Shown: piece by piece, positions 32,910 to 41,256 of the stretch
How positions within the stretch are numbered: the stretch's first letter is position 1
Layout of the letters: every line of letters begins with the position of its first letter
NCBI GenBank assembly: GCA_963785245.1
Contig: CAWAUO010000001.1
Location: 248,001-312,000 of the forward strand
Source of the DNA: JAHEEL01 sp963785245
GTDB lineage: Bacteria; Actinomycetota; Acidimicrobiia; Spongiisociales; UBA5794
Length of the DNA stretch: 64,000 bases
Reading direction: 5' to 3'
Translations under genes and position numbers: made by a program
Notes under the pieces: model-generated
Seen by the model: only the letters and a program-made list of their open reading frames with translations
The model's database searches: none
Told to the model about the DNA's origin: nothing

Positions 32910-33212
32910 GTGCACACACCCTGGACGAGGAAGCCTTTGCTGGTCGAATGGGATCTCACCGGGGATGAGAACAGCGGTTTCGGAGCCGTCGTGTTTCTCG
33001 CCGCTGCTCCGGTCCGCATCGTCAAGAGACTCGAGGCGACGTACGCAAGCGAGGCCGATGTGATTGCCGCCGTCGACGAGTGGCTCGCGAGCGTCGCAGG
33101 CGCCTATGTGGTCAACGTGGAGTTTCAGGACTTCAAGACGACAGCACGCCGGGTCGATGAGGAATCCCACCCGGCACGCCGGGCTGGGCAGTGGTGGCGA
33201 CCGCTCGACTGA
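32910..33212 (+). CDS. Hypothetical protein (100 aa)
   Basis: GTG at 32910 chosen over one at 32889 because GGAG lies 5 nt upstream. Product starts VHTPWTRKPLLVEWDLTGDE and has alpha/beta pattern (FGAVVFLAAAPVRIVKRLEA, SEADVIAAVDEWLASVAGAY) ending in a basic Trp-containing tail. No family recognised. The preceding 32666-32888 holds no convincing gene; a weak minus-strand frame there (ending VFIDLSLEGDAPPG) is not supported. Confidence 0.55.
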   Translation: MHTPWTRKPLLVEWDLTGDENSGFGAVVFLAAAPVRIVKRLEATYASEADVIAAVDEWLASVAGAYVVNVEFQDFKTTARRVDEESHPARRAGQWWRPLD

Positions 33213-33285
33213 TCGTCGAAGAGGCCGTGTGGTGTACTGCCGAACGAGCCACACACGCAAACGCGGTCCTGCATAATGCTCAATA

Positions 33286-34881
33286 ATGGACGCAGCCCTC
33301 CTCGCCACCGCATTCCTGCTCGGCTTCGCCGCCAAACGAGTCGGACTTCCACCGCTCGTCGGCTACCTCGTCGCGGGATTTCTTCTCCACGCCTTCGGCT
33401 ACGAGGTAACCGACGCGATCGAAGTCGTCTCCGAGATCGGAATTCTTCTCCTCCTCTTCGGCATCGGACTGAAGCTGCGTCCGAGGACGCTTGCCCGCCC
33501 GTCGGTTTGGGGGACGGCCACCGTCTTCGCCGCCGTGGCGACCGGGGTCGTGGGAGCGCTGCTTCTCGCGATTGGGGCCCTGGGGATACCACTCGCACGT
33601 GATCTTGACCCGGCTACGGCTGCTCTGGTCGGTTTTGCCCTCTCGTTCTCGAGCACCGTGTTCGCCGTTCAGGCGCTCGATCGCACCAACGAATCCGACT
33701 CGCTCGCCGGACGCACGGCCATCGGCGTCCTGATCCTGCAGGACATCTTCGCCGTGGCGTTCCTGGTCTTGGCCGAAGGGAGCTGGCCGTCACCGTGGGC
33801 GCTTCTGGTTATCCCGGCGTTCGTGCTGCTCCGTCCTGTTGCCGGCTGGTTCCTCGACCACAGCGGACACGGCGAGGTGCTGGTACTCCTCGGTTTCACG
33901 CTCGCCGTCGGTATCGGCGCAGGCATGTTCGAACTGCTCGACCTGAAACCGGATCTTGGTGCGCTGGTCGCGGGTCTGCTGTTGTCGGGCCACCCACGGT
34001 CCGGCGAGATGTCCGACCGTCTGCTCGGCTTCAAGGATCTCTTCCTCGTCGGCTTCTTCCTGTCGATCGGTCTCGCCGGTACCCCAAGCGCAGCGGCATG
34101 GGGAATCGGCATCGTGATTATTCTGCTGCTCCCGCTGAAGACGTTCGGCTTCCTGTGGCTGTTCACTCGGTTCCGTCTGAGAGCGCGCACCTCGGTACAT
34201 GCATCCCTGACGCTGACCACCTTCAGCGAGTTCGGTTTGATCGTGGGAGCGTCCGCTCTGGCCAATGGTTTGGTAGACCAACCCTGGGTGTCGACCGTCG
34301 CCGTGGCGGTTGCGGGCTCATTCGTGGTCGCGTCGATCGCGGATTCCCGCCGGTACGAGTTCTACGACCGCTGGCTTGACCACCTGAAGAGGCTCGAGCG
34401 GAGGCCAACGCTGGAGGAGGACTCGGTCCTCGACTGCGGCGATGCACGGGTCATTGTGTTCGGCATGGGCAGGGTGGGCACCGGGGCGTACGACGAGATC
34501 GTGGCACGGCGGGGTGCGGTTGTCGTCGGGGTCGACCGTGATGCAGATCGTGTCGCGGTGCACCAAGCGGACGGGAGAAACGTCGTCCGGGGCGACGCGA
34601 TCGACCGGGACTACTGGGAGCGGGTGCGGTTCCATCCAGAGGTCGAGCTCGTGATGGCCGCCATGAGCAACCACGCCGCGAATCTCGAGTGTGTTCATCG
34701 CGTCAAGGAGTTCCTGCCCGACACCCGTATCGCTGCCATCGCCCGATACCCCGACCAGATCGCCGAGTTGTGCACGGCGGGTGTCGACGTTGCCCGGAAC
34801 CTCTACGAAGAAGCCGGACAGGCACTCGCCGACGATGCCACGGCTGAAGCGCTCGGCAAGGAGGAAGCACCCGGTGAGTGA
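33286..34881 (+). CDS. KefB/CPA2-type cation/proton antiporter with TrkA-N domain
   Basis: 531 aa. Residues 1-360 form about 12 helices of the CPA2 exchanger fold (GFAAKRVGLPPLVGYLVAGF, EIGILLLLFGIGLKLRPRTL, LVGFALSFSSTVFAVQALDR). Residues about 385-500 form a Rossmann TrkA-N/RCK_N domain: DARVIVFGMGRVGTGAYDEI binds NAD(H) or another nucleotide. Such proteins exchange K+ or Na+ for H+ under nucleotide or glutathione control. CATAAT at 33273-33278 before the ATG suggests a leaderless start. Its stop overlaps the next gene. Confidence 0.92.
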   Translation: MDAALLATAFLLGFAAKRVGLPPLVGYLVAGFLLHAFGYEVTDAIEVVSEIGILLLLFGIGLKLRPRTLARPSVWGTATVFAAVATGVVGALLLAIGALGIPLARDLDPATAALVGFALSFSSTVFAVQALDRTNESDSLAGRTAIGVLILQDIFAVAFLVLAEGSWPSPWALLVIPAFVLLRPVAGWFLDHSGHGEVLVLLGFTLAVGIGAGMFELLDLKPDLGALVAGLLLSGHPRSGEMSDRLLGFKDLFLVGFFLSIGLAGTPSAAAWGIGIVIILLLPLKTFGFLWLFTRFRLRARTSVHASLTLTTFSEFGLIVGASALANGLVDQPWVSTVAVAVAGSFVVASIADSRRYEFYDRWLDHLKRLERRPTLEEDSVLDCGDARVIVFGMGRVGTGAYDEIVARRGAVVVGVDRDADRVAVHQADGRNVVRGDAIDRDYWERVRFHPEVELVMAAMSNHAANLECVHRVKEFLPDTRIAAIARYPDQIAELCTAGVDVARNLYEEAGQALADDATAEALGKEEAPGE

Positions 34882-35662
34882 GCAGGCTGAAGATCGGCGT
34901 CCGGTGCGTGTCCGGCGTGAGCCGCCGCCGTTCCGGCGGGTGGCCGTTGTCGGTGTCGGTCACCCGGGCGACCATGTGGTACGCGTGGTCGTCAATGGCC
35001 CCGATCTCGATGAGTTGACCGTCGACGAACCGGCGGCCAGCGTTCGACTCCTCCTGCCATCAACCCCCGGATCCGAACTCGTGATCCCCGCGTGGAACGG
35101 CAACGAGTTCCTGCTCGAAGACGGCTCCCGTCCGGTCATCCGCACCTTCACACCAATCCGGAAGCCGGGGGATCGGAGCGCGCTGACCCTCGATGTCGTC
35201 ACCCATGAGGGCGGTGTGGCGTCGGGCTGGGCCGTCAGAGCGGCGATCGGTGACCAGGCGGCGATTTCGGGACCGGGCAGGGGCTATGCGCCGGACCCCG
35301 ATGCTTCCGCATTCTTTCTGACGGGGGATGAGTCGGCGGTGCCGGCGATGACCCAACTCGTCACCGCTCTTTCGCCGCGGTGGCCCGTTCACGTAGGGAT
35401 CGAGGTCAGGTCATCGGGGGCAATCCGCGTTCTCGGAGTCGATCGAGCTGCCACGATCGAATGGAGGGTGCTGTCGGAGGGCGACCTTCCCGGATCGGCA
35501 CAGATGGCATTCGCCGAGGCGGCGAATCTCGAGCGCGGGACGAAGATCTGGGCTGCCGGAGAAGCGGCGGCAATGCAACGAATTCGCCAGTACCTCTTCA
35601 AGGACCGCGGGATCGATCGATCCGATACGATGATCCGCGGCTATTGGAAGCGTCCCCGCTGA
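34874..35662 (+). CDS. Siderophore-interacting protein (FAD-linked ferric-siderophore reductase)
   Basis: 262 aa. GTG at 34874 with AAGGAGGA upstream. FAD-binding part (about 1-110) contains RPVIRTFTPI, the RxYTxR-like motif of the SIP family; the NAD(P)H part has LTGDESAVPAMTQLVTAL and the typical end IRQYLFKDRGIDRSDTMIRG-YWKRPR. Reduces Fe(III)-siderophores in the cytoplasm to release iron. Overlaps the antiporter gene by 8 nt, so coexpressed with it; a functional link is not obvious. Confidence 0.92.
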   Translation: MSEQAEDRRPVRVRREPPPFRRVAVVGVGHPGDHVVRVVVNGPDLDELTVDEPAASVRLLLPSTPGSELVIPAWNGNEFLLEDGSRPVIRTFTPIRKPGDRSALTLDVVTHEGGVASGWAVRAAIGDQAAISGPGRGYAPDPDASAFFLTGDESAVPAMTQLVTALSPRWPVHVGIEVRSSGAIRVLGVDRAATIEWRVLSEGDLPGSAQMAFAEAANLERGTKIWAAGEAAAMQRIRQYLFKDRGIDRSDTMIRGYWKRPR

Positions 35663-35706
35663 GGAGCCTGGAACCCCTTGCGGCCGGTACCGGTCCCCGA
35701 TCGAGG

Positions 35707-36624
35707 CTAGCTCTCCACCGCAGTGGGCAGGGGCTGCCGAAACCGCCCTGCCGGCACCGGCGCTCCACAGCGGATGAGGCTGAGTTCCCACGTCGGCGAG
35801 GAACCGAGCGACCAACGGAGGAAGCCCGACATCGCTCGCCCGGCCTTGGCTGCGCCCGGGAGTGGCCCCAGTCCGAGGAGGTCGGCCGTGTCGGCGGGGA
35901 TGGTCGCTGCCGCCGCCTGGGCGATGACCAGGTATCCAGGCTTCACCGACAGCGGGAGGGGCGGCGAACGGACGAAGTCGACGGTTTCACGCATTCCGGG
36001 TGATGCCTCAAGCGCGGTGTGGTCTGAGATCCACCGGCTGAGGTCGGACGCGGTCTCGGGAATCGGCGCGGCACCGAGGAGGTGTCCGATCTCGGCTTGT
36101 TCGGCAACGAAACGGTCCTGCTCTCCGATGGTCAGCGTGTCGGGCCCGAAGGAGAGATAGGCCTGCAGGAATGAGTCGGTGAGAGCGTTGTGCACCCATG
36201 CGGCGAGGTCTGGGGCGTCGGCGGTGTACTCGATCGAGCGATGGGACAGGCCCTTGACCGGGCGATGGGCACGACGGACGATCTGGATCGCCCGCTCGAC
36301 TTCCGGCATGGCTCCGAACGTGGTCGCCGTTACATATGCGGACGTCCGTGAGAGGCGACCGAGCGGATCCTCACGGTATCGCGAGTGGTCGGCGACACCC
36401 GCTGCAACCTCGGGGTGCGCCGCCTGGACCAAGAGGGCTCGCACCCCGCCGAAGAACGCGGACGGGTCGCCGATGACCCTCCAACTCACCGAGTCGGGGC
36501 CGCAGAGACCCGGGTCTCCGGGGTAGTCGAGCGTGTTGGCGAGGGGGTAGCTGGCATGCTTGAAGAGACCCGATGCGGTGCGGGCGATGCGATCCCGGAA
36601 TGCGTCGACCGGCTGGTGGAGCAT
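35707..36624 (-). CDS. MpaB-family oxygenase (DUF2236)
   Basis: 305 aa, ATG at 36624 preceded by GAGGAGGA. The DUF2236 signature is clear: VIGDPSAFFGGVRALLVQAA followed by HPEVAAGVADHSRYREDPLG and RLSRTSAYVTATTFG. The His residues of these segments coordinate heme or metal in MpaB/latex-clearing-protein-type oxygenases. Substrate unknown. No export signal. Convergent with the siderophore-interacting protein gene across a 44-bp gap that contains a GGCCGGTACCGGTCC-type palindrome. Confidence 0.9.
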   Translation of the reverse strand: MLHQPVDAFRDRIARTASGLFKHASYPLANTLDYPGDPGLCGPDSVSWRVIGDPSAFFGGVRALLVQAAHPEVAAGVADHSRYREDPLGRLSRTSAYVTATTFGAMPEVERAIQIVRRAHRPVKGLSHRSIEYTADAPDLAAWVHNALTDSFLQAYLSFGPDTLTIGEQDRFVAEQAEIGHLLGAAPIPETASDLSRWISDHTALEASPGMRETVDFVRSPPLPLSVKPGYLVIAQAAAATIPADTADLLGLGPLPGAAKAGRAMSGFLRWSLGSSPTWELSLIRCGAPVPAGRFRQPLPTAVES

Positions 36625-36659
36625 CTCGCTTCCTCCTCTCGACCGTGGCGTCACCATAT

Positions 36660-37475
36660 TCACAGCAAGGCGCTGCGGCCGGCAATGCGGCGAAGGGCCG
36701 TTCCCATGAGCGCCGCGGCAGCCGTTGCCGCAATCGCCACAATGCCGGGTCCGCCGGTGAGGAGCAACCCGGCAAGGATCGCCACCCCCGCGATGACTCG
36801 TGCAGCGGTGACCCGATTCCTCTCGATCGTGTCGGTGCGTCGATCGGTGCTTGAGGTTGGTGTCATGGCCGGGAGCACCAGCAGCGTGGCGGACACCGCG
36901 AGGCCGACCGTGATCCACTCCGCCGGTGTCGGCGCGGTCCAACCGCGTGCAAAGCTAGAGAGCAGCGCCACCACGGTGTAGGCGACGGCCGACATGGCGG
37001 CCGTCGCGATCCCGTTCCGGGAGCGTGCTTCGCCCACCAAGACGCCGGCGATCATCGCAGCGGCGCCGACCGCACCGATCAAGCTTGTCCCCAAGGCGGC
37101 CGACAGGCCAATGACTGCGACGGAGTCCAGCAGGCGCAGGGGTGTGCCGACGGTCGCTGCGGCAACCCTGGTTCCGAGCAGGACACCGAACGTGACCAGC
37201 AACGCCGGCGGACCGACTACCAGACCAAGGACGAGCGAGACCGGCATGGCAAGGGCAGCCGACTTCGGATGGTCGGGATCGAGTTCCCTGGCCATCGCCC
37301 ATGCGAAGAAGACTGCGGCCGCTGCCGCCGGTGGTCCGGCCTTGAGATCAGCACCGAAGAGGGTGGCAACGCCAACCCCGAGACCAGCGAGTCCGGCGCC
37401 AACCAGCATGAGACGATTGGAGGGATAGCGCGGGTCGACCGCTCGGGACAGCGATGTCAGTTGTTCGACGTTCAC
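36660..37475 (-). CDS. Integral membrane protein of unknown function
   Basis: 271 aa from GTG at 37475 (GAGGAGA upstream). Seven to eight Ala/Gly/Val-rich hydrophobic segments (for example RLMLVGAGLAGLGVGVATLF, ALAMPVSLVLGLVVGPPALL, SVAVIGLSAALGTSLIGAVG) and a cytoplasmic loop with TSSTDRRTDTIERNR. No transporter motif I can name. It lies 35 bp upstream of the MpaB-type gene on the same strand and may share its transcript. Confidence 0.7.
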   Translation of the reverse strand: MNVEQLTSLSRAVDPRYPSNRLMLVGAGLAGLGVGVATLFGADLKAGPPAAAAAVFFAWAMARELDPDHPKSAALAMPVSLVLGLVVGPPALLVTFGVLLGTRVAAATVGTPLRLLDSVAVIGLSAALGTSLIGAVGAAAMIAGVLVGEARSRNGIATAAMSAVAYTVVALLSSFARGWTAPTPAEWITVGLAVSATLLVLPAMTPTSSTDRRTDTIERNRVTAARVIAGVAILAGLLLTGGPGIVAIAATAAAALMGTALRRIAGRSALL

Positions 37476-37566
37476 ACGAAGAATCTCCTCGGGAGCATGT
37501 GGAACCTCACCTTGTTCGCACCCGGGCCGAACGTCGGATGATCAAGCGGTGCAATCGTCGGCTCAT

Positions 37567-38289
37567 CTAGTACACCAGATCGCCGCGCAGAAACGCGATT
37601 GTCTCGGGACGCTGAGGGTCCGTGAAGAACGACTCGGTATCTGCAGTCTCCACCATCCGGCCCGAGATCATCAGACCCGTCCGATCCGCGATCCGACGGG
37701 CCTGGAACGGATCGTGGGTGACGGCGACGACGGTGGTCCCTCGCTTCCTGTTGTCAGAGCGGACGATGTCCTCGATCAGCCCAACGTTGTAGGGGTCGAG
37801 ATTCCCGGTGGGCTCGTCGAGCAGGAGGACCGAGGGCTCCACGACCAGGGCCCGTGCGAGCGCCACCCGCTGCGCTTCGCCGGCCGACAGCGTCCGTGCG
37901 GGCGCATCGGCAAGATCGGCAAGTCCCAAGCGATCCAACCACTGCGCTACGGCGTCGTCGTCCGGCCCTGATCCGCGGATCCGTTGCCCGATCCTCACGT
38001 TGGCGGCGACGCTGCGGCGAAGGAGCATCGGACGCTGGAACACGGTCGTGACCTCACGTTTGAGCGCGAGTGGGAGATCGGGTGTTGCTGGATCCCCCCG
38101 ATAGGTGACCTTGCCTTCGCTCGGCATCTCGAGGAAGTTGAGCAGACGCAGCAGCGTGCTCTTGCCAGCGCCGCTGGGACCGACGATTCCGAGGATCTCC
38201 CCCGCGCGTACGTCGAGGGACTCAATGTCGACCACGCACCGCTCGCTGTAGCGCTGTCGGACGTTCGAGAGGGTGTAGGTATTGGTCAC
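37567..38289 (-). CDS. tupC: Tungstate ABC transporter ATP-binding protein
   Basis: 240 aa from GTG at 38289, overlapping the permease stop (GTGA). Walker A GPSGAGKST (about 37-45), Q-loop VFQRPMLLRRSV, signature LSAGEAQRVALARAL, Walker B VLLLDEPTGNLDP, switch His in VAVTHDPFQARRI. The permease and binding protein next to it identify the substrate group as tungstate/molybdate; the short single-domain form lacking a TOBE regulatory extension fits TupC. Confidence 0.9.
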   Translation of the reverse strand: MTNTYTLSNVRQRYSERCVVDIESLDVRAGEILGIVGPSGAGKSTLLRLLNFLEMPSEGKVTYRGDPATPDLPLALKREVTTVFQRPMLLRRSVAANVRIGQRIRGSGPDDDAVAQWLDRLGLADLADAPARTLSAGEAQRVALARALVVEPSVLLLDEPTGNLDPYNVGLIEDIVRSDNRKRGTTVVAVTHDPFQARRIADRTGLMISGRMVETADTESFFTDPQRPETIAFLRGDLVY

Positions 38290-38987
38290 GGTCCGCCCTG
38301 CCTCACCTGCAGGCGGTGAAAGATCAGGTTCGTGAGGAAGGCGAGCGCGAGGAGGATGATGCCGAGGGCGAGGGCCAGCGCGAAGTTGCCCTTGCGGGTC
38401 TCGAGGACGATCGCCGTGGTGAGGACCCGTGTCTCGCCCTCGATGTTGCCTCCGACGAGCATCACGGCGCCCACCTCGGAGATGATGCTGCCGTATGCCG
38501 CAACCACGGCGGCGGTGACGCCGATGCGTGATTCCACCAGCGTCGTGAGCGCGACCTGGCATCGGGTCGCTCCGAGGGCCCTTATCTGGATCGGGAGATC
38601 GGGGTCGACGCCCTGAACGGCGGCCATCGTCAGCCCGACGACGAGGGGGAAGGCGATGATCGTCTGCGCCACGATCATGCCGGCCGGTGTGAAGAGCCAT
38701 CCGAGGCTGCCGAGGGGGCCCTGGTTGGAGAGGAAGAGGTAGGTGAACAGGCCAACGGTGACCGGCGGGAGGCCCATACCGGTGTAGATCAACGGAACGA
38801 CGAACGCACGGCCTGGGAGGTGCTTCGTCAGGCCGAGGGCGGCGCCGATCGGGATGCCGAGGACGAGGGCGATCGCGAGAGCAACGAGCGTGACCTGGAG
38901 CGTCAGGCCGACGATCTCGAACAGATCCGAATCCATGTTCCACAGCAGTTGCAGGGCATCTCCGAAGGCGCGTCCGAGTGTCTCCAT
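38286..38987 (-). CDS. tupB: Tungstate ABC transporter permease
   Basis: 233 aa with five to six helices. The EAA-like loop is ALGATRCQVALTTLVESRIG (about 150-169), coupling to the ATPase. Helices include GLTLQVTLVALAIALVLGIP and PPVTVGLFTYLFLSNQG, as in TupB proteins. Overlaps tupC by 4 nt and follows tupA by 43 bp. Confidence 0.9.
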   Translation of the reverse strand: METLGRAFGDALQLLWNMDSDLFEIVGLTLQVTLVALAIALVLGIPIGAALGLTKHLPGRAFVVPLIYTGMGLPPVTVGLFTYLFLSNQGPLGSLGWLFTPAGMIVAQTIIAFPLVVGLTMAAVQGVDPDLPIQIRALGATRCQVALTTLVESRIGVTAAVVAAYGSIISEVGAVMLVGGNIEGETRVLTTAIVLETRKGNFALALALGIILLALAFLTNLIFHRLQVRQGGP

Positions 38988-39030
38988 CGGTCAGTTCAGA
39001 TTCCGGCTGGCACGAGCGGAAGCGGTGGGA

Positions 39031-39882
39031 TCACTGCGTTCTCCATGCTTCGGAATCGGGGTAGAAGAGCGGTTGGCCGTAGGTGTCGACGCCATAGATC
39101 GAGATCTGTTCTTGTACCTCGACTGAAGTGATCCACTGCACGAAGCTGTTTGCGAGTTCGGCGTTGATATCGCCCTTGTCGGGATTGACGGGGATCACGC
39201 CGTACGGATTCAGCAACGCCGAGTCCAGGTTCTCATCGATGGAGGCGCCGCCAACCATGACAGCGAGCGCGGTGAGCGCCTCACTCTGAGAGAGGTAGGT
39301 TCCGCGATCCGTCAGTGTGTACGCGCCGGACTCGTCTGCGAAGTTGAGCGTCGCCCCCATGCCCTGTCCGAGCGACTTGTACCACGGCGCGTTCGGATCT
39401 GGCTCGACACCTGCGGCGTTCCAGAGGGAGAGTTCCTTCGAATGGGTTCCGCTGTCGTCGCCCCGAGATGCGAACGTGGATTCGGTCGCAGCGATGACCG
39501 CCATACCGACCGATGCGGTCGGGAGGGCGACGATGGCGGCCGGGTCATCGTCAGGACCGACGATGATGAAGTCGTTGTACATGACGTCGTACCGTGCGGT
39601 GCCGTGGCCTTCCTCGACGAAGGCATCCTCTCGCGACCTCGAGTGAACGAGGATGACATCAGCGTCGCCGGCCTCACCCAATGCGATTGCCTGGCCGGTG
39701 CCCACCGCCACGACCTGGACGCTCGCGTTGAACTGCTCTTCGAAGTCGGGGACGATGGCGTCGAGCAAGCCCGAGTCGTTCGTACTGGTCGTCGTCGCAA
39801 GGCTCAGGACCGCAGGCGGTGTGTTGGAACACGCTCCGCCAATCAGCGCGAAAGCGAGAGGCACGAAGATCCACAGGCGCAT
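39031..39882 (-). CDS. tupA: Tungstate ABC transporter substrate-binding lipoprotein
   Basis: 283 aa. Lipoprotein signal MRLWIFVPLAFALIGGACSN (Cys 18). The oxyanion site motif TTTSTNDSGLLD is at about residues 30-41, as in TupA/WtpA, followed by VQVVAVGTGQAIALGEAGDA and the region FASRGDDSGTHSKELSLW that closes the pocket. Binds tungstate (or molybdate) outside the membrane. ATG at 39882 preceded by AAGGGA. Confidence 0.93.
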   Translation of the reverse strand: MRLWIFVPLAFALIGGACSNTPPAVLSLATTTSTNDSGLLDAIVPDFEEQFNASVQVVAVGTGQAIALGEAGDADVILVHSRSREDAFVEEGHGTARYDVMYNDFIIVGPDDDPAAIVALPTASVGMAVIAATESTFASRGDDSGTHSKELSLWNAAGVEPDPNAPWYKSLGQGMGATLNFADESGAYTLTDRGTYLSQSEALTALAVMVGGASIDENLDSALLNPYGVIPVNPDKGDINAELANSFVQWITSVEVQEQISIYGVDTYGQPLFYPDSEAWRTQ

Positions 39883-39948
39883 ATCGAGTCCCTTGAGCGT
39901 TGTGACGAGTGATCATAACGCCGCATCGACGGGGTCCCGATCCTCAGG

Positions 39949-40293
39949 TCAGGTGGACTCCGGAGCGTCGTAGACGTCCGCGAAGATCTCGGCGATGGCG
40001 GCGTCCGACCGGTCGCAGAATCTCCGCATGCGGTCGATGTGGAGGCGTCCCACGTCCGTCAGGCCGGCGCCGCCGCCATTCGAGCCACCGGTGGTGGTGT
40101 CAAGGAGCGACTCGCCAAGGCGCTCCTCCATCTCGCGGATCTTCTGCCAGGCGACCCGGTACGGCACGCCAATCGCCTCGGCTCCCGCCGTGATCGAGCC
40201 GTGCTCGCCGATGGCGCTGAGGAGTTCCATGCGCCACCGGGAAACTGCAACCTCACCGTCGATCTCGAACCAGACGTTGAACTGGGGCTCCAT
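39949..40293 (-). CDS. ModE-like winged-helix regulator
   Basis: 114 aa from ATG at 40293 (CGGAG upstream). It matches the N-terminal DNA-binding domain of ModE (LysR-like wHTH): ISRWRMELLSAIGEHGSITA-type helix followed by GAEAIGVPYRVAWQKIREME and ERLGESLLDTTTGG with GGGAGLTDVGR wing. No molybdate-binding MOP domain is present, so ligand sensing must be elsewhere or absent. Lies 66 bp upstream of tupA on the same strand and probably controls the tup operon. Confidence 0.85.
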   Translation of the reverse strand: MEPQFNVWFEIDGEVAVSRWRMELLSAIGEHGSITAGAEAIGVPYRVAWQKIREMEERLGESLLDTTTGGSNGGGAGLTDVGRLHIDRMRRFCDRSDAAIAEIFADVYDAPEST

Positions 40294-40362
40294 GGCGGCT
40301 CCGATGCGTTGCGCTATCGCCAGGCTACCCGTCAAGGCCCGCCGTCCCGTGCAGCCTGCGGA

Positions 40363-41088
40363 TCAACCTGTTGCGAACTGAACCTGCAGCGTGACGGCGA
40401 CCTGCTGCTGGCCGGCCGCGATCGATGTTTCGAGACTGCCGGCCTCATCTGCGGCGAATTCGCGGTAGACGGGACCCGGTTGAGCGTTCGCGAACGACTC
40501 GCTGATCGTCACGGCATCGCCCAACGTGGTTCCGGAGAGCTCCGCGAGTTGCTGAGCTTTCGCGTACGCATCGTCCCATGCTGCAGCCCGAGCAGCAGCG
40601 ATGAGTTCAGTGTCATCCTCGATCGAGAACGAGACACCCGAAACCTGGATCTCGTCGCCAACCTCGGAGACCGTCGCGTCGATGACCGAGCCGGCTGCGT
40701 CGATATCGCGGATCTTGGCAACCACCGTGTTGTCCACTCGGTAGCCGATGAGCTTGCGCTGGTCGCTTGAGTAGTCGTACTCGGGGTTGATCGAGTAGTT
40801 CGCCGTCTGAATGTCGTCTGCGGTCACACCGGAAGACATGAGTGTCCCGATGAGTTCGTCCGCGAGGGCCGCCGCGTCGCCGACGGCTTGCTGAACCGTC
40901 GGACGCAGTACCGAGACACCGAAGCGCATCTGGAGCGTATCCGGCGTCCCATAGACCTCTCCGGTACCGGACACGGCGATGCCGTTCGCGGCAGCGCCCG
41001 CCCCCGAGTTCTCCACGGTCACGTCCGGCGCACACGAAACGACGAGAATCGATGCCATCGCGATCGCAATCACTGCGAGCCTTCTCAC
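40363..41088 (-). CDS. SIMPL-domain (DUF541) lipoprotein
   Basis: 241 aa. GTG at 41088 is chosen because GGAGG sits 5 nt upstream, rather than GTG at 41094. Lipoprotein signal ending ILVVSC. The SIMPL domain is recognised by GIAVSGTGEVYGTPDTLQMR at its start and SSGVTADDIQTANYSINPEY, YRVDNTVVAKIRDIDAAGSV in the middle. Family members are periplasmic or outer-face oligomers linked to stress tolerance. Stop lies 69 bp from the ModE-like start. Confidence 0.9.
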   Translation of the reverse strand: MRRLAVIAIAMASILVVSCAPDVTVENSGAGAAANGIAVSGTGEVYGTPDTLQMRFGVSVLRPTVQQAVGDAAALADELIGTLMSSGVTADDIQTANYSINPEYDYSSDQRKLIGYRVDNTVVAKIRDIDAAGSVIDATVSEVGDEIQVSGVSFSIEDDTELIAAARAAAWDDAYAKAQQLAELSGTTLGDAVTISESFANAQPGPVYREFAADEAGSLETSIAAGQQQVAVTLQVQFATG

Positions 41089-41256
41089 GGTCACCTCCAG
41101 ATGAGTGTCCTCATACGACGATCGTAGAGCGCTGTCGGGTTCCCGCGGCGGCAGACATTCCTGAGCAGGATCCTCATCTGAGCTTCATGTCCCCCTCAGG
41201 TGGGACTCATCTTGGGCAGCTTGAATCGCGCAACGAAGCTACTCAGGGAGCGCCCG

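Noticed and set aside
32662..32919. Minus-strand frame ending VFIDLSLEGDAPPG
   Set aside because: No ribosome site at its ATG and it overlaps the better-supported + strand gene start.
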